Positions 26,066 through 34,759 of a DNA stretch of 64,000 nt are shown here, piece by piece; within the stretch, counting starts at the first letter, position 1, and every line of letters starts with the position of its first letter. The translations under genes were made by a program, and so were the position numbers. The stretch is from positions 568,193 to 632,192 of the forward strand of contig NZ_FNQB01000004.1 of assembly GCF_900107455.1 (NCBI RefSeq), in the 5' to 3' direction. The notes beneath the pieces are model-generated. The model searched no databases, was not told the origin of the DNA, and worked only from the letters and a program-made list of their open reading frames with translations. The DNA comes from Asanoa ishikariensis. GTDB taxonomy: Bacteria; Actinomycetota; Actinomycetes; Mycobacteriales; Micromonosporaceae.

Positions 26066-26749
26066 ATGCACGCGGTCACCGCCGCGCCACTCGGTGTGAT
26101 TCCACCGAACTGGACGTTCCGGCCCTCGGCACGCATTCCTGGGGCGGCTACTGACGGGTCGGGGGCAGCACGACACAATGATCGGGTGCTGCCACGTTCG
26201 GAATCCGGTAAACCCTCAGCCGGGTCAGGGGCCCCCGGTGACGCCGACGAGCTCATGCGGGTGCTCTACCGGGAGCATGCCGGCCCGCTGCTGATGTTCG
26301 TCCTCCGGCTGACCGGGGGCGACCGCCAGCGTGCCGAAGACGTGGTGCAGGAGACCCTGCTGCGAGCGTGGCGCAACGCCGACCGGCTCAACACCTCGAC
26401 GCAGCCCTCGTTGCGGCCCTGGCTGGTGACGGTCGCCCGCCGGATTGTGATCGACGAGCATCGCAGCGTGCAGGCCCGGCCGCAGGAGATGTACGACCAG
26501 GACCTGACGCGCTTCGCGGAGGCGGACGAGACCGACCAGGTCGTCCGCCGGATGACCATCACCTCCGCGTTCAAGACGCTGAGCCCGGTCCACCGCGAGA
26601 TCATTCTGGCGACGTACTTCCGGGGCCGGACCGTTCCGGAAGCGGCCGCGGAGCTCGGGGTGCCGCTGGGGACGGCGAAATCCCGCGTCTACTACGCGCT
26701 GCGCGCCCTGCGCGAGGCGCTCGAGGCACGCGAGGTGACCGAGGCATGA
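26066..26749 (+). CDS. ECF RNA polymerase sigma factor
   Basis: 227 residues from ATG 26066, chosen because GGGAGGA lies 5 bases upstream; a GTG at 26186 would give a 187-residue protein of more typical length but has poor context. Region 2 (LYREHAGPLLMFVLRLTGGDRQRAEDVVQETLLRAWRN, about 70-108) and region 4 (LSPVHREIILATYFRGRTVPEAAAELGVPLGTAKSR, about 175-210) are complete. It resembles the SigL/SigK-type group controlled by membrane anti-sigma factors. The stop overlaps the anti-sigma gene ATG. Confidence 0.9.
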   Translation: MHAVTAAPLGVIPPNWTFRPSARIPGAATDGSGAARHNDRVLPRSESGKPSAGSGAPGDADELMRVLYREHAGPLLMFVLRLTGGDRQRAEDVVQETLLRAWRNADRLNTSTQPSLRPWLVTVARRIVIDEHRSVQARPQEMYDQDLTRFAEADETDQVVRRMTITSAFKTLSPVHREIILATYFRGRTVPEAAAELGVPLGTAKSRVYYALRALREALEAREVTEA

Positions 26750-27483
26750 GCCGCGAGGAGCACTGGGACGTCGCGTCGTACGCGCTGGGCGTCCTCGACC
26801 AGGCCGACAGCGAGCGCTTCGAGGAGCATCTCGCCACCTGCTGGGTCTGCGCCGGTGAGCTGGAGTCGTTCCTGCCGGTGGTGGACGCGCTCGGCGCGGT
26901 GAACGGCAACGACCTCGCGGTGACCGAGCAGGTCGACAAGGACGGCGTGTTGCTCGGCCGGATGCTGACCGCGGTCGGCGACGACCGCCGCAAGGTCCGC
27001 CGGCAGCGCGTGCTGAGCCTCGCGGCCGGCGTGGTGCTGATCGCTCTGGTGGGCGCGTTGGCGCTCTTCGCGGGCGCCAACTGGGTGGCGGAGCCGCAGG
27101 TGGCCGCGGGGCCACCGCAGTCGACCGCGGCCGCGAAGCCCGACGTCGGCCCCGGCGAGCCGCACAGCGCCACCGACGCCAAGACCGGTGTGCACGCCGA
27201 CCTCGCCGTCGACTCGCGGCCCTTCGGCACCCGGATCTCGTTCGCGCTCAGCAACCTGAACGGTCCGGCCACCTGCCGGCTGGTCGCCCTGACCAACGAC
27301 GGCGCCGCCGAGGTGCTGTCGAGCTGGCAGGTGCCGCCGGAGGGCTACGGCACGCCGGAGCGACCCGAGGCGCTGAAGCTGCAGGCGGCCACCGCGTCCC
27401 CGCTCAAGGACCTGAAGGCCGTGCAGGTGCAGGTGATGCAGGCCGACGGAGCGACCAGCCCGCTGGTGACCGTGCCGGTCTAA
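26746..27483 (+). CDS. Zinc-finger anti-sigma factor
   Basis: 245 residues: an N-terminal ZAS domain with the H28-xxx-C32-xx-C35 motif, one membrane segment (about 87-110, AAGVVLIALVGALALFAGANW) and an extracytoplasmic C-terminal domain of the anti-sigma-K type (GTRISFALSNLNGPATCRL). It would hold the upstream sigma factor at the membrane. It overlaps the sigma gene by 4 bp, and its stop overlaps that of the convergent MmgE/PrpD gene. Confidence 0.93.
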   Translation: MSREEHWDVASYALGVLDQADSERFEEHLATCWVCAGELESFLPVVDALGAVNGNDLAVTEQVDKDGVLLGRMLTAVGDDRRKVRRQRVLSLAAGVVLIALVGALALFAGANWVAEPQVAAGPPQSTAAAKPDVGPGEPHSATDAKTGVHADLAVDSRPFGTRISFALSNLNGPATCRLVALTNDGAAEVLSSWQVPPEGYGTPERPEALKLQAATASPLKDLKAVQVQVMQADGATSPLVTVPV

Positions 27484-28832
27484 GGGCAGAACCGACCGAG
27501 CACCTCGGCGGCCACCGCGTGCAGCGTGTGGCCGGACCCAGTGTCGAGCAGGGCCGCGACCACGCCGTCGGCGGTGGCCGGGGTGAGCACGTCGTGCGCG
27601 TTGCGGCGGAACTTCGCCGCCACCTCGTCGGCCGTCAGCGGGTCGGACGGGTTGCCGCGGGCGTTGCGGACCGACGCCGTCTCCGCCGAGCCGTCCTGCC
27701 AGCGGACCGTGACCGTGGTCGGCCGCTCGCGGGGCAGGGCCGCGGTGAACGCCGGCTCCTCGCGCATCCGCACCAGGGCGGCCAGTTCACCCACCCGCGA
27801 ACGGGCCAGCCGGTCCGGCAGGAAACCGGCCGCGTTCAGCTCGCCGTCGAGCGCGAAGGTGGCCAGGCTGACCGGCACCGAGAACCGCGCGTGCAGGTCC
27901 GAGGTGACCTCGGTGGCCGACAGCGACGCGGCGAAGGCGAACGTGTCGACCTCGATCGCGGCCAGCGCTGCCCGGTCGGGGACGCCGGCGACGGCCAGGC
28001 GGAACGCGTCCAGGGCCGGATGGATCCAACGGGCGCAGGCGTACGGCTTGAGGTAGCTGTCCGCCAGTCGCCAGCGCTCGCCCAGGCCGCCGATGAGTTC
28101 CGATGTGGACAGGTCGGTGGTGACCAGCCCGTCGAGCAGCTGGGCCAGCAGGGTCGCTGACCCGGCCGCCCCGTCGGCGGCCCGCCCGGCGGCCGCGGCC
28201 CCGTAGTAGGCGCCGAGCCCCGTCCAGAGGTTGCGCACCGTGCCGCCGTGCATGGGCACGGCCAGCGTCGCCGCCAGCGGCACCGAACCGGCCAGCTCGA
28301 CCGCGGTCGCGGTGGCGGCGGGGGACAGGTCGTGCAGCAGCGCCGTGGCGACGGCGGAGGCGATCGGGCCGTGGATCCCGTGCGGGTGCAGGCCCGGCCG
28401 CAGCGTGGTGCCGGCGCCGAACCGCATGCCGAGCTCATTGGCGATCAGGAAGATCTCCAGCAGCCGGCGGTCGTCGACGCCACCGGCCGCGGCGTGCAGC
28501 AGCACCGGCAGCGAGTGCGGCGCCGGGTGCGCGGTCGGCACGGGCGGCAGGCGGTGGCCCTGCGGGTGGAACGAGCCACCGGAGTCGGCGTCCAGCCAGG
28601 TGGCGGCCGTGCCGAGGGTGACCAGCCGACCGAACGGGAGGTCCCGAGGCCCGGCCGGTTCCGCCGCGCGCAGGCCGTCACCGAACGCCTTCACCTCCGG
28701 ATAGCGCAGCCCGCCGAGCAGCACACCCAGGGTGTCGAGCAGCAGCCGGCCCGTGAATCCGACGACCTCCTGCGGCGCGTCGTCGAGGCGGGCAGCGTGT
28801 GCGAACGCGGCGATCCGCGCGGTGTCGATCAT
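27480..28832 (-). CDS. MmgE/PrpD family protein (A)
   Basis: 450 residues with MmgE/PrpD features: DTLGVLLGGLRYPEVKAFG near the N-terminus, FGAGTTLRPGLHPHGIHGP in the middle, LKPYACARWIHPALDAF and the C-terminal AKFRRNAHDVL. The family includes 2-methylcitrate dehydratase, cis-aconitate decarboxylase and iminodisuccinate epimerase. It is the last gene of an eleven-gene leftward operon; its ATG overlaps the LLM oxidoreductase stop by 4 bp. Reaction unknown. Confidence 0.88.
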   Translation of the reverse strand: MIDTARIAAFAHAARLDDAPQEVVGFTGRLLLDTLGVLLGGLRYPEVKAFGDGLRAAEPAGPRDLPFGRLVTLGTAATWLDADSGGSFHPQGHRLPPVPTAHPAPHSLPVLLHAAAGGVDDRRLLEIFLIANELGMRFGAGTTLRPGLHPHGIHGPIASAVATALLHDLSPAATATAVELAGSVPLAATLAVPMHGGTVRNLWTGLGAYYGAAAAGRAADGAAGSATLLAQLLDGLVTTDLSTSELIGGLGERWRLADSYLKPYACARWIHPALDAFRLAVAGVPDRAALAAIEVDTFAFAASLSATEVTSDLHARFSVPVSLATFALDGELNAAGFLPDRLARSRVGELAALVRMREEPAFTAALPRERPTTVTVRWQDGSAETASVRNARGNPSDPLTADEVAAKFRRNAHDVLTPATADGVVAALLDTGSGHTLHAVAAEVLGRFCP

Positions 28833-29746
28833 GATTCCCTCATCCCGGTGCGGACGGCGGCTCCCAGCTCGTCGAGCCGGTCCCACACGCCGTCGAGGGC
28901 GCCGGCCAGCACGACACCGTCCACTCCGAGCGCGCCGAACTCGGCGAACCGCTCGGCGACGGCGTCCGGCTCGCCGGTGACCACGAAGCGGTCCCGTACG
29001 AACGTGTCGGCGCCGGCCGGCACGTCGCCCTGGCGGGCGTCGGCGGTGCCGTGGCGCCGGTAGTCGTGCGCGTCCGCGACCGCCGCGACCGCCGGGCGCA
29101 GCTCGGCCGGCACATCGAACCAGTCCGGCGCGCGGACCAGCCGGGCCGCGCACGACCCGAGCACCGGCGCGGCGGCCGCGTCCGGGTCGTCGGTCACCAC
29201 CGCGCGGACGAACATCCACACGGTCGCGTCCGGCCGCGCCGAACGGGCCAGCGCGACCGCCTTGGCGACGATCGCCGGGTCCGCGCCGGCGTCGACCAGC
29301 ACGCCACCCAGCAGCGCCGCGGTCGACGCGATGGTGCGCGGGCCGGAGGCGGCCCCGAGCAGGAGGGCCGACGCCGGCACCAGCTCGCGCAGGGTGCGCA
29401 GCGACTCCTCGTACGCGCGCAGGGACGGCGGAGTCAGTCCTTCGTTGCGCACCGAGCTCTCGCCCCGCCCGACCACGGTGAACATCCGGCCGGGGTGGTG
29501 CCCGTCGAGGGTGCGCACAGCGCCGGCGACCGTGGCCGGGTGGCGCAGCCCGAGGCTGAGCACGCACGGCCCGGCCAGCCGGGCGGTGGTGTCACGCAGC
29601 ACGCGCTCGGTCTCCACGAGGCAGTCCGGGAACAGCCGGGGACTGTCGGCCAACGCGATGCCGTCCAGGCCGGCGGCGAGCGCGGTGCCGGCCAGCTCGA
29701 CCGGGTCGGCCGTGCCGATCGGCCGGGCGATGTTGAGCAGGATCAT
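28829..29746 (-). CDS. LLM-class flavin or F420-dependent oxidoreductase
   Basis: 305 residues in a luciferase-like TIM barrel pattern (DGIALADSPRLFPDCLVETERVL split across about 30-50, then GRMFTVVGRGESSVRNEG and VTGEPDAVAERFAEFGALGVDG). The family uses FMN or F420 for hydride transfer or monooxygenation. A PNPOx-fold protein sits in the same operon. Starts and stops overlap neighbours by 4 bp. The substrate is unknown. Confidence 0.87.
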   Translation of the reverse strand: MILLNIARPIGTADPVELAGTALAAGLDGIALADSPRLFPDCLVETERVLRDTTARLAGPCVLSLGLRHPATVAGAVRTLDGHHPGRMFTVVGRGESSVRNEGLTPPSLRAYEESLRTLRELVPASALLLGAASGPRTIASTAALLGGVLVDAGADPAIVAKAVALARSARPDATVWMFVRAVVTDDPDAAAAPVLGSCAARLVRAPDWFDVPAELRPAVAAVADAHDYRRHGTADARQGDVPAGADTFVRDRFVVTGEPDAVAERFAEFGALGVDGVVLAGALDGVWDRLDELGAAVRTGMRES

Positions 29747-30324
29747 CGCAGCGCCCTGACCAGCTCCGCTACGTCCACATCGGACGGCGCGTCGGGAAGC
29801 AGGGAGACGGTGTGCGCGAGTCCGCCCGGCATCCCGACGATGCCGGCGTCGCGGGCGCGCAGCGCGAGCCAGGCGGCGGCCGGGTCGTGCCCGGGTGCCA
29901 CGCCGGGTGGCCCGATCACCATCAGGCTGGCCGCCAGGTCCAGCAGCGCGGGCAGTTCGTCGTCCGGCACGCCGGCCAGCCGGGCCGCGCACACCGTGGC
30001 CGCCAACACGCCGGTGCTCACCGTCGCCCGGGGCGCGGTGTATCCGGCCCCGGCGGCGACCGCGTCGGACAGTTCGGCGGCGGTCCGTCCGTGTGCGGCG
30101 CCGACCGCGAGCCCGACCAGGGTCAGCGCGCTCTCCTGGCCGAGGCCGGCCCGCGCGCAGCGCTCGCCGTTCCACAGCAGCGCGACGTAGGTCTGCGCCC
30201 GGGCGCCGGCGCCGATCAGCGGGAAGTCGCCGTCCGGCGTGCCGACCCGGGCCGCCCAGGCGGCCAGGTCGGCGTCGGGAGCGGGCAGCGCGGCGAACGC
30301 GGTGAGCATCGTGCCGACAGTCAT
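29743..30324 (-). CDS. Short MmgE/PrpD-like helical protein
   Basis: 193 residues, Ala-rich and helical. The stretch RATVSTGVLAATVCAARLAG, followed by LLDLAASLMV, resembles the helical domain of MmgE/PrpD proteins where full-length members have a conserved His/Gly pattern, but the protein is less than half family length. It could be a truncated paralogue or a subunit. The 4-bp overlaps on both sides and intact frame argue that it is expressed. Assignment is tentative. Confidence 0.6.
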   Translation of the reverse strand: MTVGTMLTAFAALPAPDADLAAWAARVGTPDGDFPLIGAGARAQTYVALLWNGERCARAGLGQESALTLVGLAVGAAHGRTAAELSDAVAAGAGYTAPRATVSTGVLAATVCAARLAGVPDDELPALLDLAASLMVIGPPGVAPGHDPAAAWLALRARDAGIVGMPGGLAHTVSLLPDAPSDVDVAELVRALR

Positions 30325-30674
30325 TCGCGGGTCACCTCGGTGCTCTCGGTGACGAGGTAGAACTTGAACTTCGTGCGGCCGGCCGGCCCGCGCTCCACCG
30401 GCAGCGGGTTCTCCTCGAACCACTTCAGGTAGTTCGCGTACGCCTCCTCGTCGGCGTAGTACATCTCGGCGATCCGGTAGAACGTGTAGCCCTCCGGCAC
30501 CGCCGCGGTGTTGCCGGACGCCTGGCGCACCGGGCGCAGCACCTTGTTGAAGACGATCCGGTCCAGGTGCGGGTTGGCCAGCAGGTCGGGTGCGTGCACC
30601 TCGAAGAGCCAGCGCTCGTACTCCTCCGGGCTGACGCCCTCTTCGATCTCGTACCCGAGGATGTTCTTGATCAT
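30321..30674 (-). CDS. EthD-like dimeric alpha/beta-barrel protein
   Basis: 117 residues (MIKNILGYEIEEGVSPEEYE, HAPDLLANPHLDRIVFNKVL, FYRIAEMYYADEEAYANYL). The pattern is that of EthD or REDY-like small ferredoxin-fold proteins, which act as accessory or cyclase-like enzymes. It is embedded in the leftward operon with 4-bp overlaps. The role in the pathway is unknown. Confidence 0.75.
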   Translation of the reverse strand: MIKNILGYEIEEGVSPEEYERWLFEVHAPDLLANPHLDRIVFNKVLRPVRQASGNTAAVPEGYTFYRIAEMYYADEEAYANYLKWFEENPLPVERGPAGRTKFKFYLVTESTEVTRE

Positions 30675-31192
30675 GAGGTTTCTCTCCCTACCGTCCAGAG
30701 GTGGGACTCCGCACCGGTGCCGAATCCCTCCAGCCGCACCCGGACCGGGACGATGCGTACTCCGGCCAGTTCGGCGACGACTTCTTCGTCCGTCCGCAAT
30801 GGAGCTTTGGTATGCCCGGCGGCCCGTTGCCGGGTCACCTCCCGCCGGTAGACCGCCACCGTCCAGTCCGCCGGCATCACCGTCGCCGTGCCGCGCACCG
30901 CGACCACGCGGGGCGGGAGCAGGTCGAGGTCGAAGACGTGCGGGCGCTCGTTGCTGGCGCCGGGAGCCGGCGTGCCGACCCAGGTGACCAGCGTGTGCGG
31001 GTCGCGGCGCCACTGGTCGAGCCGGCGGTGCCCGGCCCGCTGCACCAGGCTGACCGACCAGTCCGGTTCGAGGAACGCGGTCATCGTGCGAGCGACCGGG
31101 AAACCGCCGCCGTCGATGGTGGTCACCTGGGCGAAGCCGGCCTCGCGGAGCACGAAGTCGTGCGCGGCGGCCCGGGCGGTGGAAAGGTCCAT
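30671..31192 (-). CDS. Pyridoxamine 5'-phosphate oxidase-like flavin-binding protein
   Basis: 173 residues with a split-barrel PNPOx-like pattern: TIDGGGFPVARTMTAF, then HRRLDQWRRDPHTLVTWVG and VVAVRGTATVM. Relatives bind FMN, F420 or haem and reduce small organic molecules. Co-occurrence with an LLM oxidoreductase suggests flavin or F420 chemistry in this operon. The ATG at 31190-31192 touches the DUF3891 stop by one base. Confidence 0.8.
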   Translation of the reverse strand: MDLSTARAAAHDFVLREAGFAQVTTIDGGGFPVARTMTAFLEPDWSVSLVQRAGHRRLDQWRRDPHTLVTWVGTPAPGASNERPHVFDLDLLPPRVVAVRGTATVMPADWTVAVYRREVTRQRAAGHTKAPLRTDEEVVAELAGVRIVPVRVRLEGFGTGAESHLWTVGRETS

Positions 31193-32067
31193 CAGTCGCT
31201 CCACGGCGCGAGGCGCCAGGTCGTGACGGTGGCCGGCGTGCGGCCGACGCGGGAGGTCAGCTCGGCGTGGCTGGACGGCCGGTCGGGGACAGCGGTGCTG
31301 ACCACGTCGACGCTCAGGGCGGCGGCGAAGGGGTACGGGTCGAGCCAGAGCACGCCCGGCGCGCGGACGCCGATGGTGATCCGGTGGGCCGGGCCGAACG
31401 GGTTGCCGCGCACCGACGGCAGCAGCACGTCCTCGGCGGCGTGTTCGAGCGCCGCGAGCTGCGGACCCCACGGCGTGGCCGGACCTGGCGCGGCGGCCGG
31501 CTGCTGCGGCATCACGCACAGGTATAGCGAGAGCAGGTCCCAGAGCTGGAGCAGCTCGAAGTTGTGCCAGAGCCGGGTCTCGAAGGCGGCCCGCGGCTCC
31601 TGCGCCGTCCAGGCCAGGCGCTTGGCCGGAACCCAGCGCCGTTCCTCGGCGTCCACGGCGGCGTCCTGTGCGGCGCGGCCGTCGGCGCCGAGGTCGAGTC
31701 GCCCGCGCGCGCCGGGTGCGGACCAGCGACCCCGGTAGAGGCCGGTCCAGTGCATGCCGACCAGCACGCCGGCGTACACGTCGCCGAGCGAGACCCGCTC
31801 GACGCCCTGCCGGTAGAGCTGGACGTGCTCGCTCGCGTCGATCTCGAGGAAATGCAGCGGGCGGCGGTCGAGCTCGTGGAAGAGCACCCGGGCGTCCCAG
31901 GCCCGCCAGCCCTCGTCGTGCCGGGTCGCCGCGGTGCGCACCGGCTCGCCCGGTGTGGGCGCCTCGAAGCTGTCGTTGCCCCAGGCCGCCGCAAGGACGC
32001 CGGCGATCCGGCCGTGCTCGATCTGCTCGACCAGGTGCAGGGCGCCGTCGCGGCGGGTGACGATCAC
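31192..32067 (-). CDS. DUF3891 family protein
   Basis: 291 residues from GTG 32065-32067. The family pattern is VEQIEHGRIAGVLAAAWGN near the N-terminus, ATRHDEGWRAWDARVLF, HFLEIDASEHVQLYRQGV and LLSLYLC. Conserved His and Asp residues suggest a helical metal-dependent (HD-like) hydrolase, but the function is not established. It lies in the leftward operon with a 4-bp overlap to the MmgE/PrpD gene upstream. Confidence 0.85.
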   Translation of the reverse strand: MIVTRRDGALHLVEQIEHGRIAGVLAAAWGNDSFEAPTPGEPVRTAATRHDEGWRAWDARVLFHELDRRPLHFLEIDASEHVQLYRQGVERVSLGDVYAGVLVGMHWTGLYRGRWSAPGARGRLDLGADGRAAQDAAVDAEERRWVPAKRLAWTAQEPRAAFETRLWHNFELLQLWDLLSLYLCVMPQQPAAAPGPATPWGPQLAALEHAAEDVLLPSVRGNPFGPAHRITIGVRAPGVLWLDPYPFAAALSVDVVSTAVPDRPSSHAELTSRVGRTPATVTTWRLAPWSD

Positions 32068-33365
32068 GCGGCCGCCGCCCGCAACGCGGCACCCAGATCC
32101 CGGGCGGAGCCGCCGGTGGCGAGGCCGTCGACCGCGGCGAGCACGGCGCCGGCGTGGCCGGGGAAGCGGTGGCCGATCAGGCGGCGGGCCTTGGCTCGCA
32201 GGGCATCCCGGTCGAACGCCCGGGTGTCGTCGCCGCGCGGAAGGTCGGCGGAGGCGGTCAGCTCGCTGCCATCCGCCCGGACCACCCGCACGCGGGCCGG
32301 GCGGCCGGCCGGGTAGCCGGCGTCCAGCGCCGGGTCGTGGTGCACGTCGACCCGGGCGGCGAGCTCGCGGACCGCGGGCGAGCGGACTACCTCCGCGGTC
32401 ATCGTGGTCTCGTCGAGCCGGCCGGTGAGCAGGGCTACGGCGACCGACGTGGGCACGCTGAACCGGGCGGCCAGCTCGGTGTCGGCGACCTTGTCGAAGG
32501 CGGCCGCGTGTGCGAACGCCCGCACCTCCACGCGATCCACGTCGGACAGTGGGCCGGTGGTGGCCACGATGTCGGCGACCGCGTCGTTGACTCCGTGCAG
32601 GTGTGCGCAGGTCGGGTGGGCCTTGGTGTAGCCGCCCAGCACCGCGTAGCCCTCGCCCGGCGCGAGACCGGACCAGTCGCGGGCCGCGACGGCAGCGAAA
32701 TGGCGGTCGAGCGCGCCCGGCTCCGGCTCCAGACCACTCACGGCGGCCGCTCCCAGGCTCGCGCCGAGCTGCACCGAGGCGCCCAGGAACGCATGTCCGC
32801 CACTGCGTCCCGCGAAGATCGTCGCGGCGTCGCTGAGCAGCACGGCGGACGCCGAGAGCTCGACGGCCCGGCCCATGGCGGCGGGGTCCCCGGGCGCGAG
32901 CAGCCGTGCCACGCCGACGGCCGCGCCGACCTGCCCCCACGTGCCGATGTCGTGCACGCCGTCCGGCGTCCCGCCCATCGCGCGACCGAGCCGGACGCCC
33001 GCCTCGTAGCCGGCGAGCACCGCCGACAGCAGCTCGACGCCCGAGCGGTCGCGGTCCTCGGCGAGCGCCAGCACCGCCGGCACGACGTGCGAGGCCGGGT
33101 GACCGCGGGCCAGGCGGTGGCCGTCCTGAAGCTGGTCGGCGGCGATGGCGCTGCCGTTGCGGAACTGCGCGTCCGCGACCGGCCAGCCGTGCGGTGACCC
33201 GACCACAGTGGACGAGCCCGACCCGCCGCCGGACAGCGCCTGAAGCTCCGGCCGTGCGCTGCCCAGCGCGGCCACCGCGACCGTGTCGGCGACGAGGTCG
33301 ACCACGCGGTCCCGCACGGACGCCGGCGCCGCGGCCCAGTCCGTCGCGGCCAGCCGCTCGATCAT
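32064..33365 (-). CDS. MmgE/PrpD family protein (B)
   Basis: 433 residues. Family features: ADTVAVAALGSARPELQAL, NGSAIAADQLQDGHRLARGHPASHVVPAVLAL, HDIGTWGQVGAAVGVARLL, GGYTKAHPTCAHLHGVNDAV. It is a distinct paralogue of the other MmgE/PrpD proteins in this island. The ATG overlaps the stop of the next MmgE/PrpD gene upstream by 4 bp. The substrate is probably a carboxylic acid with a dehydratase, decarboxylase or isomerase reaction, by family only. Confidence 0.9.
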   Translation of the reverse strand: MIERLAATDWAAAPASVRDRVVDLVADTVAVAALGSARPELQALSGGGSGSSTVVGSPHGWPVADAQFRNGSAIAADQLQDGHRLARGHPASHVVPAVLALAEDRDRSGVELLSAVLAGYEAGVRLGRAMGGTPDGVHDIGTWGQVGAAVGVARLLAPGDPAAMGRAVELSASAVLLSDAATIFAGRSGGHAFLGASVQLGASLGAAAVSGLEPEPGALDRHFAAVAARDWSGLAPGEGYAVLGGYTKAHPTCAHLHGVNDAVADIVATTGPLSDVDRVEVRAFAHAAAFDKVADTELAARFSVPTSVAVALLTGRLDETTMTAEVVRSPAVRELAARVDVHHDPALDAGYPAGRPARVRVVRADGSELTASADLPRGDDTRAFDRDALRAKARRLIGHRFPGHAGAVLAAVDGLATGGSARDLGAALRAAAA

Positions 33366-34759
33366 CCCCGCACCCGGGCCATCAGGCCGGCCACGTCCGG
33401 CGCGGACGCGAGGTCGAGCACGGCCGCGGCGATGGCGTCGCGGTCCGGCACGGCGGCGGCGTTGAAGGCGAACTTCGTGGCCAGCTCCGCCGAGCTCAGC
33501 GGGTTGCCCGGTCCGCCCCGGTTGACGTCGACCCGCTCCTCGTGCCGCGTGCCGTCCCGCATGACGACGCGCAGCACGGCCGGGAACTGGTTCGGGAAGA
33601 TCTCGTCGCAGCGCGCGTCCGGCACGCAGGTGACCTTCGCGGCCAGCGCCAGCCGGGACTCGTCGGCCGCCGCGGCGTCGGTGAAGTCGTCGTGACCGAG
33701 GCCCAGGCCGCCGCCGCCGAGCAGGGCCGCGGCCACCGTGTACGGGCCACTGAACGCGGCGTGGTAGCCGGACTTCGGCCGCGCCTTGTCCTCGGGCGGC
33801 TGGGCGATCGTGCGCAGCACCGGCGAGGGCACGCCCAGTTCGATCGACTCGATGTCGGCCGGGTCGACGCCTCGGGCGCGCAGGGTCAGTGCGGCGTCGA
33901 TGCCGGCCTGGGTGAAGTGGTTGCACGGGTACGGCTTGAAGAAGATGCCGGGCAGCTCCCAGTGCTCGCCGAGCCGGTCGACCACCGCGTCGACGTCGGC
34001 CCGCTCGCCGCAGAAGGCGTGCAGGAAGCCGAAGCGGCCCTCGACCACGGTCGGCGGGCCGGTCAGCCCGTGCCGGGCCAGCTCCGCGGCGACCACACCG
34101 GCGTGCGCGGCCCACCCGCAATGCACGCGCTTGACGGTGCCGCCGGTGCGGTTGGCCTCCAACAGGCCGGCGCCCATGCTGGCGGCGATGCCGGACGCGT
34201 GCGCGATGCGCTCGGCGTCGGCGCCGCCGACCATGGCGGCTGCCACCGCCGCGCCGACCGCGCCGCAGATCGAGGTGGCGTGCTGGCCGCGCTCGAAGAA
34301 CTCGGAGTTGCCGAGGGCGCGGTCGTAGCCGCCCATGCCGAGCCGGACCGCGACCTCGATGCCCATGCCGGCGGCGTCGAGCAGCGCGGCGCCGGACGCG
34401 CCGCGGGCCTCGGCCATGGCGAGGGCGGCCGGCACGACCGGCGAGGACGGGTGCAGCACCGACGGCAGGTGGGTGTCGTCGAAGTCGAGCGAGTGCGCGA
34501 GGGTGCCGTTGACCAGCGCTGCGTTGGCGGCCGGCACCCGCAGTCCGGTGCCGATCGCGACCGCCTCGGGGGTGCCGCCGGCCTCTCGGACGTACGCGGT
34601 GACGGCGCGCGCGGGCGGCAGCCCGGTGGCGGCGAGGCTGTTGCCGATCAGGTCGAGCACGCGGCGGGCGACATCCTGCCGCAGGTCACCCGGCAGCCCG
34701 TCACGGCGCACGTCCTCGGCCACGGCGGCCAACCGCTGCACGACGGTGGGCTGGGTCAT
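33362..34759 (-). CDS. MmgE/PrpD family protein (C)
   Basis: 465 residues, the most canonical MmgE/PrpD member here: LDLIGNSLAATGLPPARAV, NGTLAHSLDFDDTHLPSVLHPSSPVVPAALA, ERGQHATSICGAVGAAVAAA, GGTVKRVHCGWAAHAGVVAAELA, KPYPCNHFTQAGIDAAL. The conserved histidines and KPYP motif of the active site are present. The gene is flanked by 4-bp overlaps with the cyclase and with MmgE/PrpD B. Confidence 0.93.
   Translation of the reverse strand: MTQPTVVQRLAAVAEDVRRDGLPGDLRQDVARRVLDLIGNSLAATGLPPARAVTAYVREAGGTPEAVAIGTGLRVPAANAALVNGTLAHSLDFDDTHLPSVLHPSSPVVPAALAMAEARGASGAALLDAAGMGIEVAVRLGMGGYDRALGNSEFFERGQHATSICGAVGAAVAAAMVGGADAERIAHASGIAASMGAGLLEANRTGGTVKRVHCGWAAHAGVVAAELARHGLTGPPTVVEGRFGFLHAFCGERADVDAVVDRLGEHWELPGIFFKPYPCNHFTQAGIDAALTLRARGVDPADIESIELGVPSPVLRTIAQPPEDKARPKSGYHAAFSGPYTVAAALLGGGGLGLGHDDFTDAAAADESRLALAAKVTCVPDARCDEIFPNQFPAVLRVVMRDGTRHEERVDVNRGGPGNPLSSAELATKFAFNAAAVPDRDAIAAAVLDLASAPDVAGLMARVRG

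Noticed and set aside
27480-31192. F420-dependent natural-product pathway suggested by LLM and PNPOx-like genes
   Set aside because: The surrounding operon is catabolic (CoA lyase, CoA-transferase, importer, IclR), and cofactor preference cannot be read from the sequence.
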